Assembly: GCA_019090365.1 (NCBI GenBank)
Contig: JAHRWC010000038.1
Location: forward strand, 1 to 30,980
Reading direction: 5' to 3'
Length of the DNA: 30,980 bases
From: Flavobacteriaceae bacterium
GTDB lineage: Bacteria; Bacteroidota; Bacteroidia; Flavobacteriales; Flavobacteriaceae
The notes beneath the pieces are model-generated. The model made no database searches. It was given only the letters and a program-made list of their open reading frames with translations, and was not told the origin of the DNA. This document shows, in pieces, positions 1 to 11,000 of this stretch (position 1 is the stretch's first letter; each line of letters opens with the position of its first letter). Both the position numbers and the translations under genes were made by a program.

Positions 1-1002
1 AGAGTCTATTTGTATTTTTAAAGAATTTTGGATTTCCATTAATTCTTCAACGGTAGCTACTGAATGCTTTTGTTGCAATTTATATATAGTTTGCAACGTA
101 TTATTTATTTCAAATAACAAGTTTGGGTTTGCTTCTAAATTTGAAGCTTTATCTTGAATAGACTCTTGCAAATCTTCTAATTCTATCACACAACTATTAA
201 GTCGTTCCCAGAAGGTATCATATTCAGATGCATACGATTTAATGGTAGAAAGTGCATTTCTAATTTCCTTTGCAGTTTCAATAGTTCCAATTTGTTCTTC
301 AGATAATAACTGTAAAGCTTTTGAAAAAACTTCTTGAATAGATTCTGTATTATTTAATGTTTCAAATGACTCCTCAAGTGATTCAAGGTTTACACCTTCT
401 AATTTAGCTTGCTCTAATTCATTATATAAAAATGTATTATAATCTAACTCCTTATTCGCAGATTCCTTTTTATATTTTAATTCTGAAATAGATTCAGATA
501 AATCAAAATAAGTTTTTAATTCTTTTGAATAAGATAAAAGTAATTGTTCATTTTTAGCTAATACATCAATTACTTCCATCTGAAAATTTTCAGAAAATAA
601 CGCAAGTGTTTCGTGCTGGTTATGAATATCAACCAAATATGGAGCTAAGGTTTGAAGTTGTTGTAATGTAACTGGAGAATCATTTACAAAAGCTCTGCTT
701 TTCCCATTAGGCAATAACTCTCTCCTTACTATAGTTTCAGCATCATAATCCATAGTATTTTTAGAAAAGACACTTTGAATATCTAATCTTTCAATAGAGA
801 AATGAGCTTCAATTATACATTTTTTTGAAGAATCTTTTATACTACTCAACTCTGCTCTCTTCCCTAATATAAGTGATAAAGCGCCAAGCAAAATAGATTT
901 ACCTGCTCCTGTCTCGCCAGTAATTATGGTAAGTCCTGAAGTTAAATCAACATTAATATCATCTATTAATGCGTAATTTTTTATAGATAGTTGGGTAATC
1001 AC
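1..1002 (-). CDS. recN: DNA repair protein RecN (N-terminal part; gene runs off the left edge)
   Basis: RecN is an SMC-like ATPase that acts in repair of DNA double-strand breaks in the cytoplasm. The visible 334 codons hold the N-terminal ATPase half: it begins ITQLSIKNYALIDDI, has the Walker A motif GETGAGKS at about residues 29-36, and a DIHNQHE motif like the DIHGQHE of the family, followed by a long helical stretch that should be the first half of the coiled coil. The second half, with Walker B, is outside the window. I chose the GTG at 1002 as start because an in-frame stop lies shortly upstream, there is no ATG nearby, and the protein aligns with the usual RecN start from there. It lies 67 bases after the PorD-like gene, so it is probably the last or a late member of that operon. 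Confidence 0.95.
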   Translation of the reverse strand, partial: MITQLSIKNYALIDDINVDLTSGLTIITGETGAGKSILLGALSLILGKRAELSSIKDSSKKCIIEAHFSIERLDIQSVFSKNTMDYDAETIVRRELLPNGKSRAFVNDSPVTLQQLQTLAPYLVDIHNQHETLALFSENFQMEVIDVLAKNEQLLLSYSKELKTYFDLSESISELKYKKESANKELDYNTFLYNELEQAKLEGVNLESLEESFETLNNTESIQEVFSKALQLLSEEQIGTIETAKEIRNALSTIKSYASEYDTFWERLNSCVIELEDLQESIQDKASNLEANPNLLFEINNTLQTIYKLQQKHSVATVEELMEIQNSLKIQIDS

Positions 1003-1069
1003 AATGCTTAAATTAAATTACCTTATAAATGTAGTTGGCTTTTATTATTTCTGCAAGAAAAATATAGGA

Positions 1070-1960
1070 TTAAAATCTAATCTTCGACCAATTATTACGT
1101 TTTGTTGGAGCCATTCGATTAAGATTATCAATCAAAGTAGTAATATCTACACTTGGTCCACCGCTAAATAATTTTTGAATTTCATCGCTTTTTGCATCAA
1201 AAAATGTTCGAAGTAAGTAAGAATTCGGTCTACGATCGTTGATCTTTTTTAAAGTTGAAAGTGCAGATATTACACTCTCCTTACCAGCCTTTTGGTTTGC
1301 TGACATTGCATCTAAACCTAATCTGTGGTATTCATACATTGCTGTATGAAACTCTTTATAAACACTAGAAATTAAAGCATCATTAAAACGAAAACGAGAT
1401 TGTGTACCATCTGTAGATTTCCAACCTTTATAATTACTAGAAGCAGCAGTATTTACTATTTGTTTTGCAGTTTCAAAATATTCTAATCCTGAATCTTCTT
1501 CAAATGTATCAGCATCTAAACCAATGATAGTATACACATGAAATGCAATAACAGAAACTAAGTTTGAATCGAAGTTGTTGATATTAAACACTAGAGGTTC
1601 AAACTCTGTATAATTAAAACTAAATTGTTTGTCATTATAGTTATAAATAGGGCTATCATACACCGAACCATAAATTGGTCTTGAAGCCTGTACTTGTAAA
1701 TTACAAGAAAAACTATTTGAGTCAAACTCATTAACGATAATAGACATATTACAATCTATTCTTTCTTGATTTTTAAATTCTTTGTTTGTCCATGTTGTAT
1801 TATTTAGAAACTCTGTAAGTTGCTGCTCTAAAGTTCTAAACACTTGTTGGTTTTGTTGCCCTGTTTTAGTTGCATCAATTGAAACTGTACAATTTAACTC
1901 TTGTGCTTGAATTGTAGTTGCTAAAAATATAAGCGATAATACTAATATAACTTTACGCAT
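1070..1960 (-). CDS. porD: PorD-like secreted protein (DUF4835 family)
   Basis: This 296-residue protein has a signal peptide of about 19 residues ending in TIQAQ and no further membrane segment, so it should be periplasmic or outer-membrane associated. Its sequence and its place between coaBC and recN match the Bacteroidota DUF4835 family, which has been named PorD for a link to the type IX secretion system. Its biochemical role is not established. That link fits the three T9SS cargo proteins in this window. The ATG overlaps the end of coaBC by 8 bases, so it is probably translationally coupled to it. The family assignment is from memory of family sequences; the exact function is uncertain. 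Confidence 0.8.
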   Translation of the reverse strand: MRKVILVLSLIFLATTIQAQELNCTVSIDATKTGQQNQQVFRTLEQQLTEFLNNTTWTNKEFKNQERIDCNMSIIVNEFDSNSFSCNLQVQASRPIYGSVYDSPIYNYNDKQFSFNYTEFEPLVFNINNFDSNLVSVIAFHVYTIIGLDADTFEEDSGLEYFETAKQIVNTAASSNYKGWKSTDGTQSRFRFNDALISSVYKEFHTAMYEYHRLGLDAMSANQKAGKESVISALSTLKKINDRRPNSYLLRTFFDAKSDEIQKLFSGGPSVDITTLIDNLNRMAPTKRNNWSKIRF

Positions 1961-3164
1961 GGATTTGTTTTATAATATGTTGTAATATATCGAATGCTAC
2001 TTCTCTTTTTGTTTTAACAGGATAAGGCTCTATTTTATTGTCTTTCGTAATAATAGTTACCTTATTTGTGTCAGTTTTAAAACCAGCACCTTTATCATTA
2101 AGCGAATTTAAGACAATTAAATCTAAATTCTTTCTTAGAAGTTTTGTTTTTGCATTTTCAATTTCATTTTCTGTTTCTAAAGCAAAACCTACTAAAACTT
2201 GTTTGTTTTTAATTTTTCCTAAGGAAGCTAAAATGTCTTTCGTTTTTTTAAGCTCCAAAGTTAAACTATCATCTTTCTTTTTTATTTTTTGTTCTGCAAC
2301 ATTAGCGGGTGTAAAATCTGCAACAGCAGCAGTTAAAATAGCAATTTGACATTCACTAAAATGATTATGTACCGATTGATACATTTCATCTGCAGATGTC
2401 ACTTTAATAATTTTCACTAAACTATGTTCTATTTGTAAGGAAACAGGACCTGAAACTAAAATAACCTCAGCTCCTAAAGATGCAGCTGCTTCAGCAATTG
2501 CATAACCCATCTTACCACTTGAATGATTTCCAATAAAACGAACTGGATCAATAGCTTCAAAAGTTGGGCCTGCAGTAATAAGAATCTTTTTCCCTTTTAA
2601 GGGTAAGTTTTTAAGAATGTCACTTTCTATGAATTTAACTATTTCTTCTGGCTCAGCCATTCTACCTTTTCCTATTAAGCCACTTGCTAATTCTCCGCTT
2701 GTTGCTTCAATTTGAATGTTCCCAAATTCATTTAATTTTGAAAAAGAACTCAATGTTGTAGGATGCTTGTACATGTCTAAATCCATTGCTGGAGCGTAAT
2801 ATACAGGGCATTTAGCTGAAAGATATACAGCTAATAATAAATTATCACAGACGCCATTCGCCATTTTAGATAATGTATTTGCTGTAGCTGGAGCTATTAC
2901 AAATAAATCAGCCCAAAGGCCTAACTCAACATGGTTATTCCATTGGGCATTATCATCATCTTCATTTGTAAAGGAAGAGTGTACTTCGTTTTTAGATAAG
3001 GTTGAAAGTGTTAATGGAGTGACAAATTCTTTAGCTGAAGGAGTCATAACTACCTTCACATTTGCGCCATTTTTTACTAATAAACGTACTAAAAAAGCAG
3101 ACTTATAAGCGGCAATACCGGCTGTAATGCCTAGTAATATATTTTTTCCGCTTAGAATAGACAT
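1953..3164 (-). CDS. coaBC: Bifunctional CoaBC: phosphopantothenoylcysteine decarboxylase / phosphopantothenate-cysteine ligase
   Basis: CoaBC makes 4'-phosphopantetheine for coenzyme A: the C-terminal CoaB half joins cysteine to phosphopantothenate and the N-terminal CoaC half is an FMN-dependent decarboxylase. The 403 residues show the flavoprotein start GKNILLGITAGIAAYK, the catalytic histidine (about H78) in NHVELGLWAD, the APAMD loop, and the CoaB nucleotide-binding start at about residue 190 (KKILITAGPTFE, then NHSSGKMG). In the substrate-clamp segment ASGLIGKGRM the position of the E. coli catalytic Cys158 is a serine (about S161); I believe this form is common in the group. The gene follows the omega-subunit gene by 2 bases and overlaps porD by 8 bases, so it is firmly inside the operon. 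Confidence 0.96.
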   Translation of the reverse strand: MSILSGKNILLGITAGIAAYKSAFLVRLLVKNGANVKVVMTPSAKEFVTPLTLSTLSKNEVHSSFTNEDDDNAQWNNHVELGLWADLFVIAPATANTLSKMANGVCDNLLLAVYLSAKCPVYYAPAMDLDMYKHPTTLSSFSKLNEFGNIQIEATSGELASGLIGKGRMAEPEEIVKFIESDILKNLPLKGKKILITAGPTFEAIDPVRFIGNHSSGKMGYAIAEAAASLGAEVILVSGPVSLQIEHSLVKIIKVTSADEMYQSVHNHFSECQIAILTAAVADFTPANVAEQKIKKKDDSLTLELKKTKDILASLGKIKNKQVLVGFALETENEIENAKTKLLRKNLDLIVLNSLNDKGAGFKTDTNKVTIITKDNKIEPYPVKTKREVAFDILQHIIKQIHA

Positions 3165-3166
3165 TT

Positions 3167-3502
3167 TTATTTATCTAAAGCTTCGTCTTTTGTGTTTCTA
3201 TGGTAGATTTTATTCTCTAACCATTCTTGAACTGCTAAAGCATTAGGCTTTGGTAATCTTTCATAAAACTTAGAAACTTCAATCTGTTCTTTGTTTTCAA
3301 AGATTTCTTCTAAAGAATCATTATATGTAGCAAATTCATCTAATTTTTCGATAAGCTCTTTTTTAATATCAGCATTTATCTGAATAGATCTTTTAGAAAT
3401 AATCGAGATTGCTTCATAAATATTATTTGTTGGAGCATCAACTAAATTTTTATCAATAGTTTCAGTATTGATGTTTGCATCGCTATTTTTAATATCTAAC
3501 AT
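3167..3502 (-). CDS. rpoZ: RNA polymerase omega subunit, Bacteroidota type
   Basis: The 111-residue acidic, helical protein contains APTNNIYEAISIISKRSIQI, which corresponds to the conserved omega core (an N-terminal helix that clamps the beta-prime C-terminus during RNA polymerase assembly). Length and the ending (LPKPNALAVQEWLENKIY) match flavobacterial omega-like proteins, which differ from the E. coli RpoZ outside the core. It has no signal peptide. It sits 4 bases after bamD and 2 bases before coaBC, a gene order I recognise from flavobacteria, so it is co-transcribed with them. The main uncertainty is that the assignment rests on the short core and on the conserved neighbourhood. Confidence 0.88.
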   Translation of the reverse strand: MLDIKNSDANINTETIDKNLVDAPTNNIYEAISIISKRSIQINADIKKELIEKLDEFATYNDSLEEIFENKEQIEVSKFYERLPKPNALAVQEWLENKIYHRNTKDEALDK

Positions 3503-3506
3503 AACT

Positions 3507-4319
3507 TTATTTTAAACTTGATGTTTCGGTTTTGTATTCGTTTAATCGTTTATTAACGTCTTCAATCAATTTATCAGAATCTTCTTTTAAATCACTGTCA
3601 CCATAATATTTTGCAAAATTATTATAATATCCTTTTGCTGTAATTAAACGGTCTTTTACTAATGAAGGAAAACTATTAATTGCTAATCTATAGGCTGCTT
3701 CGAATTTACCAAAATAAGCATTTTTTCGATATACAGAACCAGGATTATCTAATATAAAATTATCAAATGACTCTATTGCAGCTTTATAATCTGAAATTCG
3801 CAGGTATTGCTTAGCAGTTTCAATGCTTTTCTTTTCTAGCTTATTATTCAATTCAGCTACCTTAGCATTTGCATCTGTTCTTAATTCAGAATCAGGATAC
3901 TTATCAATGAAACTTTGAAGCTTTTCTAAGCCTTTATAAGTTTCTTCTTGATCTAAAGAAAATCTTGAAGATAATTCATAATAACTTTGTGCTCCTTTAA
4001 AAGATGCAATTTCAACACTATCACTTTTTGGATATGAAGTTGCGAATCTTTCAAATTGATATCCTGCCAAATAAAAATCTTCTAAGTTGTAAAATGTGTT
4101 TGCATACATAAACATTAGCTTTTCAGCTTGAGGTTTTCCACGATATGCAGGAACAATTTGTTCCATTAACTTTAAAGCTTTTTTATACTTTCCATTTTCA
4201 TACATTGTATTCATCATAGAATACTTTTTTGCTGTATCATCATTTTTAAGTACTCTTTGGTACTCACTACATGAAGTAAATAGAAGTATTGATAATATAA
4301 GTAAAAGGGTTGTTCTCAT
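3507..4319 (-). CDS. bamD: Outer membrane assembly lipoprotein BamD
   Basis: BamD is the essential TPR lipoprotein partner of BamA in folding beta-barrel proteins into the outer membrane. From the ATG at 4319 the protein has 270 residues: a lipoprotein signal with the lipobox LFTSC (Cys at about 17), then about five TPR-like helical repeats, starting YENGKYKKALKLMEQIVPAYRGKPQAE in pieces (KPQAEKLMFMYANTFY is typical). An upstream in-frame ATG at 4334 would add five residues, but an exact TAnnTTTG -7 element ends only 4 bases before it. Transcription would then start at or near that codon, so I prefer 4319, which also gives a more usual signal peptide. It leads the bamD-rpoZ-coaBC-porD-recN run and is 120 bases or more from dapA. 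Confidence 0.9.
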   Translation of the reverse strand: MRTTLLLILSILLFTSCSEYQRVLKNDDTAKKYSMMNTMYENGKYKKALKLMEQIVPAYRGKPQAEKLMFMYANTFYNLEDFYLAGYQFERFATSYPKSDSVEIASFKGAQSYYELSSRFSLDQEETYKGLEKLQSFIDKYPDSELRTDANAKVAELNNKLEKKSIETAKQYLRISDYKAAIESFDNFILDNPGSVYRKNAYFGKFEAAYRLAINSFPSLVKDRLITAKGYYNNFAKYYGDSDLKEDSDKLIEDVNKRLNEYKTETSSLK

Positions 4320-4338
4320 AGTTTTAAAAAACATCGTG

Positions 4339-4380
4339 CAAAAGTAATAAATTAAACGTGATAATAAAAACTTATTATCA
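4339..4380 (-). promoter_or_regulatory. Candidate bamD promoter element with an overlapping palindrome
   Basis: Read on the minus strand, 4346-4339 is TACTTTTG, an exact match to the Bacteroidota -7 element TAnnTTTG. Just upstream, 4359-4380 is a perfect inverted repeat, TGATAATAA then a 4-base centre then TTATTATCA. It lies about where the polymerase would contact the -33 region. The stem has almost no G or C and no T-run, so it does not look like a terminator for dapA. It could be an operator, but that is inference; no good -33 TTG is seen at the usual spacing. Confidence 0.35.
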
Positions 4381-4454
4381 GGCTAAAATATTACGCTTAG
4401 CACTAATAAACATTACTTTTCTGAAATAATTAACGTAAGTAATTTATTATAGTA

Positions 4455-5330
4455 TTAATATGAATCGATAAAATCATCAATCTTTGAAGCTAACGTATTG
4501 CTAATACCTACCAATGGCAGCCTCACATAATCGTTACAAATTCCTAATTTCTTAAATACATATTTTATTCCTGCAGGGTTTCCTTCAGCAAAAATATAAT
4601 CAATTGCAGGAGCTATTTTATAATGAAGGTTATAAGCTTCCTCAACATTCTTTTCTAAACCAAATTTTACCATACTAGAAAAATCTTTCGGAAAACCTTC
4701 TCCAATCACAGAAATTACTCCTGCTCCACCAGCTAAAACCATTGGCAGTGTAATCATATCATCTCCTGAAATCACAAGAAAATCTTTAGGGCAATTCGCA
4801 ATTAATTTCATTGCCTGAACAATATCTCCTGCGGCTTCTTTAACTGCTATAATATTATCAAAGTTAGTTGCTAATCTAGCTACCGTTTCAGGGTTCATAT
4901 TAGAAGCTGTTCTCCCTGGAACATTATATAAAATAATTGGCAATGGTGACACCTCAGCTAAGAAAGCAAAGTGTTGGTAAATTCCTTCTTGAGTCGGTTT
5001 GTTATAATAAGGCGATACAGACAGAATTGCTGAAAACCCTGTTAGATCTTGTGTTTGCATCTCTTCAGCAACAGCCGCAGTATTATTACCTCCAATACCT
5101 AAAACTAAAGGCAATCTATTATTATTAGCCTCTACGATGGTTTGTTTAACTAGTTGCTTTTCTTCCTTAGATAAAGTAGCGCTTTCAGCTGTGGTTCCTA
5201 ATACAACTAAATAATCGATACCATTATCTATATTGAAGTCTACTACTCTTTTCAATCCTTCAACATCGATCGATAAATCTTCTAAAAAAGGAGTTACTAA
5301 TGCTACTCCTGTTCCTACAAATTTTTTCAT
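4455..5330 (-). CDS. dapA: 4-hydroxy-tetrahydrodipicolinate synthase
   Basis: DapA condenses pyruvate with aspartate semialdehyde in the first step of the diaminopimelate/lysine pathway. The 291-residue protein has the complete family pattern: GTTAES at 45-50, the catalytic tyrosine (about Y135) in ILYNVPGRT, the Schiff-base lysine (about K164) in [10 protein letters not shown], and the ISGDD segment after it. Length is normal. The start ATG is 3 bases after the DUF6913-like gene, so the two share a transcript. The later-pathway enzyme DapF is also in the window, about 20 kb away. Confidence 0.97.
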   Translation of the reverse strand: MKKFVGTGVALVTPFLEDLSIDVEGLKRVVDFNIDNGIDYLVVLGTTAESATLSKEEKQLVKQTIVEANNNRLPLVLGIGGNNTAAVAEEMQTQDLTGFSAILSVSPYYNKPTQEGIYQHFAFLAEVSPLPIILYNVPGRTASNMNPETVARLATNFDNIIAVKEAAGDIVQAMKLIANCPKDFLVISGDDMITLPMVLAGGAGVISVIGEGFPKDFSSMVKFGLEKNVEEAYNLHYKIAPAIDYIFAEGNPAGIKYVFKKLGICNDYVRLPLVGISNTLASKIDDFIDSY

Positions 5331-5333
5331 TCC

Positions 5334-5852
5334 TTAATCTATTTTATTTAAAATCTTTAAATATTTAATCAACTCTATTTTAAATGCTTCAAAATCGTTT
5401 GGTTTTACATCTAAAATAAGATCGTACAAACGCTCATCACAACCTGAAAATCCGACTTTAAACTTCGCCTTACTTCTAGATATCATAACATCTAAAAATT
5501 TATTATCATTTCCGTAATATCCAACTAATACATCAAAAGGAATATCTAAAAATTCATTGGCATTTTGATTAATAATATCTCCTTTCCATGAAAAATCCTT
5601 GTTGTTTATCTGATTTTGAACTAAAGTTGGAAGTTTCTTTTTAACCTCTCTAAAGGAATACATCTTGACATCCTTTCTTTGTAAGTTTAAATCTTTTGAA
5701 AAATCGTAAAACTTATCAAAATCTGTAGATGCATTTTCGTCAATTAAAAACCCAATTCTTTTTAAGGGTGCATTTCGCAATGAAATATCTCTTTTCTTCA
5801 GATGTTCATCTGTTTGCTTATTAAGATATTTACGTTTTAATTTTTCGAACAT
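5334..5852 (-). CDS. Conserved flavobacterial protein of unknown function (DUF6913-like)
   Basis: This 172-residue, lysine-rich cytoplasmic protein has no signal peptide or membrane segment. It starts with a very basic stretch (FEKLKRKYLNKQTDEHLKKR), then alternating beta/alpha segments around RIGFLIDEN, FDVLVGYYG and AKFKVGFSG, suggesting an alpha/beta fold. I recognise it as resembling the DUF6913 family found in flavobacteria beside dapA and ligA, but no function is known to me and no catalytic motif is visible. It is read with dapA (3-base gap) from a promoter candidate just upstream. The basic N-terminus could bind nucleic acid; this is only a guess. Confidence 0.75.
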   Translation of the reverse strand: MFEKLKRKYLNKQTDEHLKKRDISLRNAPLKRIGFLIDENASTDFDKFYDFSKDLNLQRKDVKMYSFREVKKKLPTLVQNQINNKDFSWKGDIINQNANEFLDIPFDVLVGYYGNDNKFLDVMISRSKAKFKVGFSGCDERLYDLILDVKPNDFEAFKIELIKYLKILNKID

Positions 5853-5872
5853 TATAGTTTATTCAACAATAA

Positions 5873-5907
5873 CAAAAATACAATTTAAATACGATTTGAA
5901 TGTACAA
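5873..5907 (-). promoter_or_regulatory. Candidate promoter for the DUF6913-like gene and dapA
   Basis: On the minus strand a TTG (5907-5905) is followed after 24 bases by TATTTTTG (5880-5873), an exact TAnnTTTG -7 element of the Bacteroidota type. The spacing is at the upper edge of the usual range. Transcription would start near 5868, about 15 bases before the ATG at 5852. Confidence 0.4.
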
Positions 5908-7902
<1,995 letters not shown>

Positions 7903-7906
7903 TCAA

Positions 7907-7914
7907 CAAATATA
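7907..7914 (-). promoter_or_regulatory. Candidate -7 element very close to the ligA start
   Basis: Minus-strand TATATTTG is an exact TAnnTTTG element, only 4 bases upstream of the ligA ATG. If it is used, the ligA message would have almost no leader. No TTG is present at the usual -33 distance, so this could also be chance. Confidence 0.25.
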
Positions 7915-7960
7915 AAATTCATTCTTTAATGAATATGAATATTAAGAATAGAATATCAAC

Positions 7961-7995
7961 AAAAAAAGGCCGTCTTATTAAGACGGCCCCTTTTT
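7961..7995 (-). terminator. Intrinsic terminator after the large T9SS gene
   Basis: A perfect 9-base-pair GC-rich stem (GGCCGTCTT at 7968-7976 with AAGACGGCC at 7980-7988) closes a 3-base loop. Read on the minus strand it is followed by a run of seven T, so it ends transcription of the gene at 8014-11625. The A/T runs on both sides may let it work in both directions. Confidence 0.9.
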
Positions 7996-8013
7996 CATTA
8001 ACTAATAAAAAAC

Positions 8014-11000
8014 TTAATCTTTAATAAATCGTTTAGTTATTGCTTTTCCATCTACTACAAAGCGTACAAAATATGTACCTGAAGCAAAGTTAGAAACATT
8101 AATACTAAACTTATCAACTCCTGTTTCACCAATAGCTACAAGTTTACCTAATGCTGAATATACCATGATTTCATCAAAGCTACCTTCAGAAATTTCAATA
8201 TTTAAAATTGAATTTGCTGGGTTAGGATATAAAATTATGTTTTTATCAACAGTCCTCTTAAATGTTTGGATCGGCGAAATACTTTCAGTTACAATTAATG
8301 GTGCTGCTGAAGTTACATTATCACCAGAAATAACAACTGCATCAAAATAAATTTGATCGTTATTTACACTAGCATCATTTCTAAAACGGAATCTATTATT
8401 TGCATTAAAATTATATGTTCCAGCATCTAAAGTAATGGTATCTGTAAAGAAAGCATTGTTATTAAAGTCTGTTCCTCTAGCATAATCACCAATTATTTGA
8501 TACGAAGATCCATTATAGAATTCCACAAAGAAATTTTCACCTACTTCCATACCACGTGCATAGGTGTGAAATTCGATTGTAATTTGTGTATTACCAGAAA
8601 GATCTAAAACAGGTGATTGTGCATTAGATGAGTTTGAATTATCTCTAATTCTAATTGAATAATTACCTTCATAAGCACGAGATGAATTTGAAAAACGAAC
8701 ACAATCGCTTCCACCATCAATCCAACCATCTAATCCAGATTCAAAGTAATAACCAGCTATTACACCAGGTCCACCTCCGCCACCACCAGTAGTAGTTGCG
8801 TTTGCAGTATTACTTTGTGCTGAATTATTTCCAGCAGCATCATATGCTCTTACATTAAATGTATAAGACGTATTTGAAGTTAATCCAGAAACAGTAGATG
8901 ATGTATTAGTAGTAGTACCAATACTTGACCCATTTTGAAACATTTCATATCCTGTTACACCTACATTATCTGAAGATGCATTCCAAGAAAGGTCTACACT
9001 TGTATCAGTAATATTAGAAGCAGTTAGGTTTGTTGGTACTGAAGGTGCTTCAGTATCAGCTCCACTTGTAGTAGTTGCGTTTGCAGTATTACTTAGTGCT
9101 GAATTATTTCCAGCAGCATCATATGCTCTTACTGTAAAAGAATAAGAAGTATTTGAAGTTAATCCAGTAACTGTTGCAGATGTACTTGCTATAGTCCCTA
9201 TACTTGAACCGTCTTGGAACACTTCATAACCTGTAACTCCTACATTATCTGAAGATGCATTCCATGAAAGATCCACAGTTGTATCTGTAATATTAGAAGC
9301 AGTTAAATTTGTTGGTGTTGTTGGAGCTTCTGTATCTCCACCACCAGCTTGAAGGTTTACTGTATAATCTTCAACCTCACCATATGTAAAAGTTTCACAT
9401 GAGGTAGGAATTCCATTATATTTCATTGAAACTCTCATTCTTACTGATTCTTTAGAAGTTCCACTTGGAACAGTAAATGATCCACTGTTAGGAGTGTCGG
9501 TTGAAGCTGCCTTCGACCAAACTAATTCTCCTGAATCTGTAAAATCTCCATTATGGTTATAATCAATCCAAACTGCATATCCTTCCGAATAAATAGTTCC
9601 AGTCCATGTTGGTGTTACTGTAACTGTGTATGATTGTCCTTCAGATAAATCAGTTGAAATAGCTGTGAAGTCTGAATAAAATTGAGCTCCAGAACCATTA
9701 TCTATAGTGTTTAATTGCACTCTACTAATATATTCATCACTTGTATTTGTACTTGCTGAACCACAATATTCTATTTGTTGTTCTAACGTTGTAAATGATG
9801 TACTTGCGTTACCTGAAGTATTTCCGGCTGCATCTTGTGCATTCACAGTTGCATTATACAAAGTTAAAGGTAAAAGTCCTGTTACATTATATGATGTATT
9901 TGAAGAAGTTCCTACAACCGATCCATCTATTGAAATATTATATTGAATAACACCCACATTATCAGTTGAAGCATTCCAAGTTAGCGTTGCACTATTTCCT
10001 GTGATATTACTTGCAACTAAATTTGTTGGGTCAGAAGGAGCTTCATTATCTGGCACTGCAGCTTCTAACTGAAATTTACCAACTACTCCTTTTCTACCAC
10101 TATTCATATATTCTGTAATAAACCAGAATGAAGAGTCATCAGATGGATCAACATCTATTTTACTATAATCTCCATAACGAGTACCAGAGAAGTTTGCATT
10201 TCCATTTGCGATAAGTCCTTCAGCTGAAGTCATAGTTCCTAATGGGTCACCATTCATTCTTCCTGTAAAATAAGAACTCACTCTTACTGTAGAAGAAGTA
10301 GTTGGCCCAGACATAGAAGTATAACCCATACCTATATTACCCTGTCCATCCATTGCTAAACTTGCATTCCAAGCATGTCTTCCATCTGGTGCTGTATACG
10401 TACCTTCTTGGTATAGCGACCATGGTTGGTTATCACCACTTTGACGAAATTCCATCCAACGCACTCCAGCTCTTTCTCCTGAAGAAGCATCAGTATCTAC
10501 AACAAAATTAAATATTGCAGAATTATGAGATCCGAATTTTCTAAACTGTGCCTGATTCATGATTGTAGCTTGTAAAGCATCCAGTGAGGAACCACCATTT
10601 GGTTGAGCTAAATTTGAAAAACTTCCATTATCAAAAACACTAATAAAAGAAGTAGTATTGATTTGTTGAGCAGAAGATATTGTCGAATTTGAAGTATTAC
10701 TCCAATTTACATCGATTGTCCATAATTTAATATGATCAGAAGATACTCCACTCCAAGCATCGTCTTGCATATAAACAACTGTTGCTCCACCAGCTGCAGG
10801 TAAGTTATTATCTGTAACATTTAAAACTTGAGGGCTGAAAAATCCACTCGTTACGATTCCTGGAAGGTTAAATCCAACAACTTGTGCACCAGAATTACCA
10901 GCAAGCATTTCAGATCTTTCCATAGCCCAAACTTTGTTTGAACCACTTGTATTGTCTGTTAAATAATAACCATCACTCCAAACAGATAATTTTTGATAAT

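Noticed and set aside
2038..2349. 103-residue plus-strand open frame
   Set aside because: It is antisense to conserved CoaB sequence and consists of phenylalanine- and serine-rich shadow sequence.
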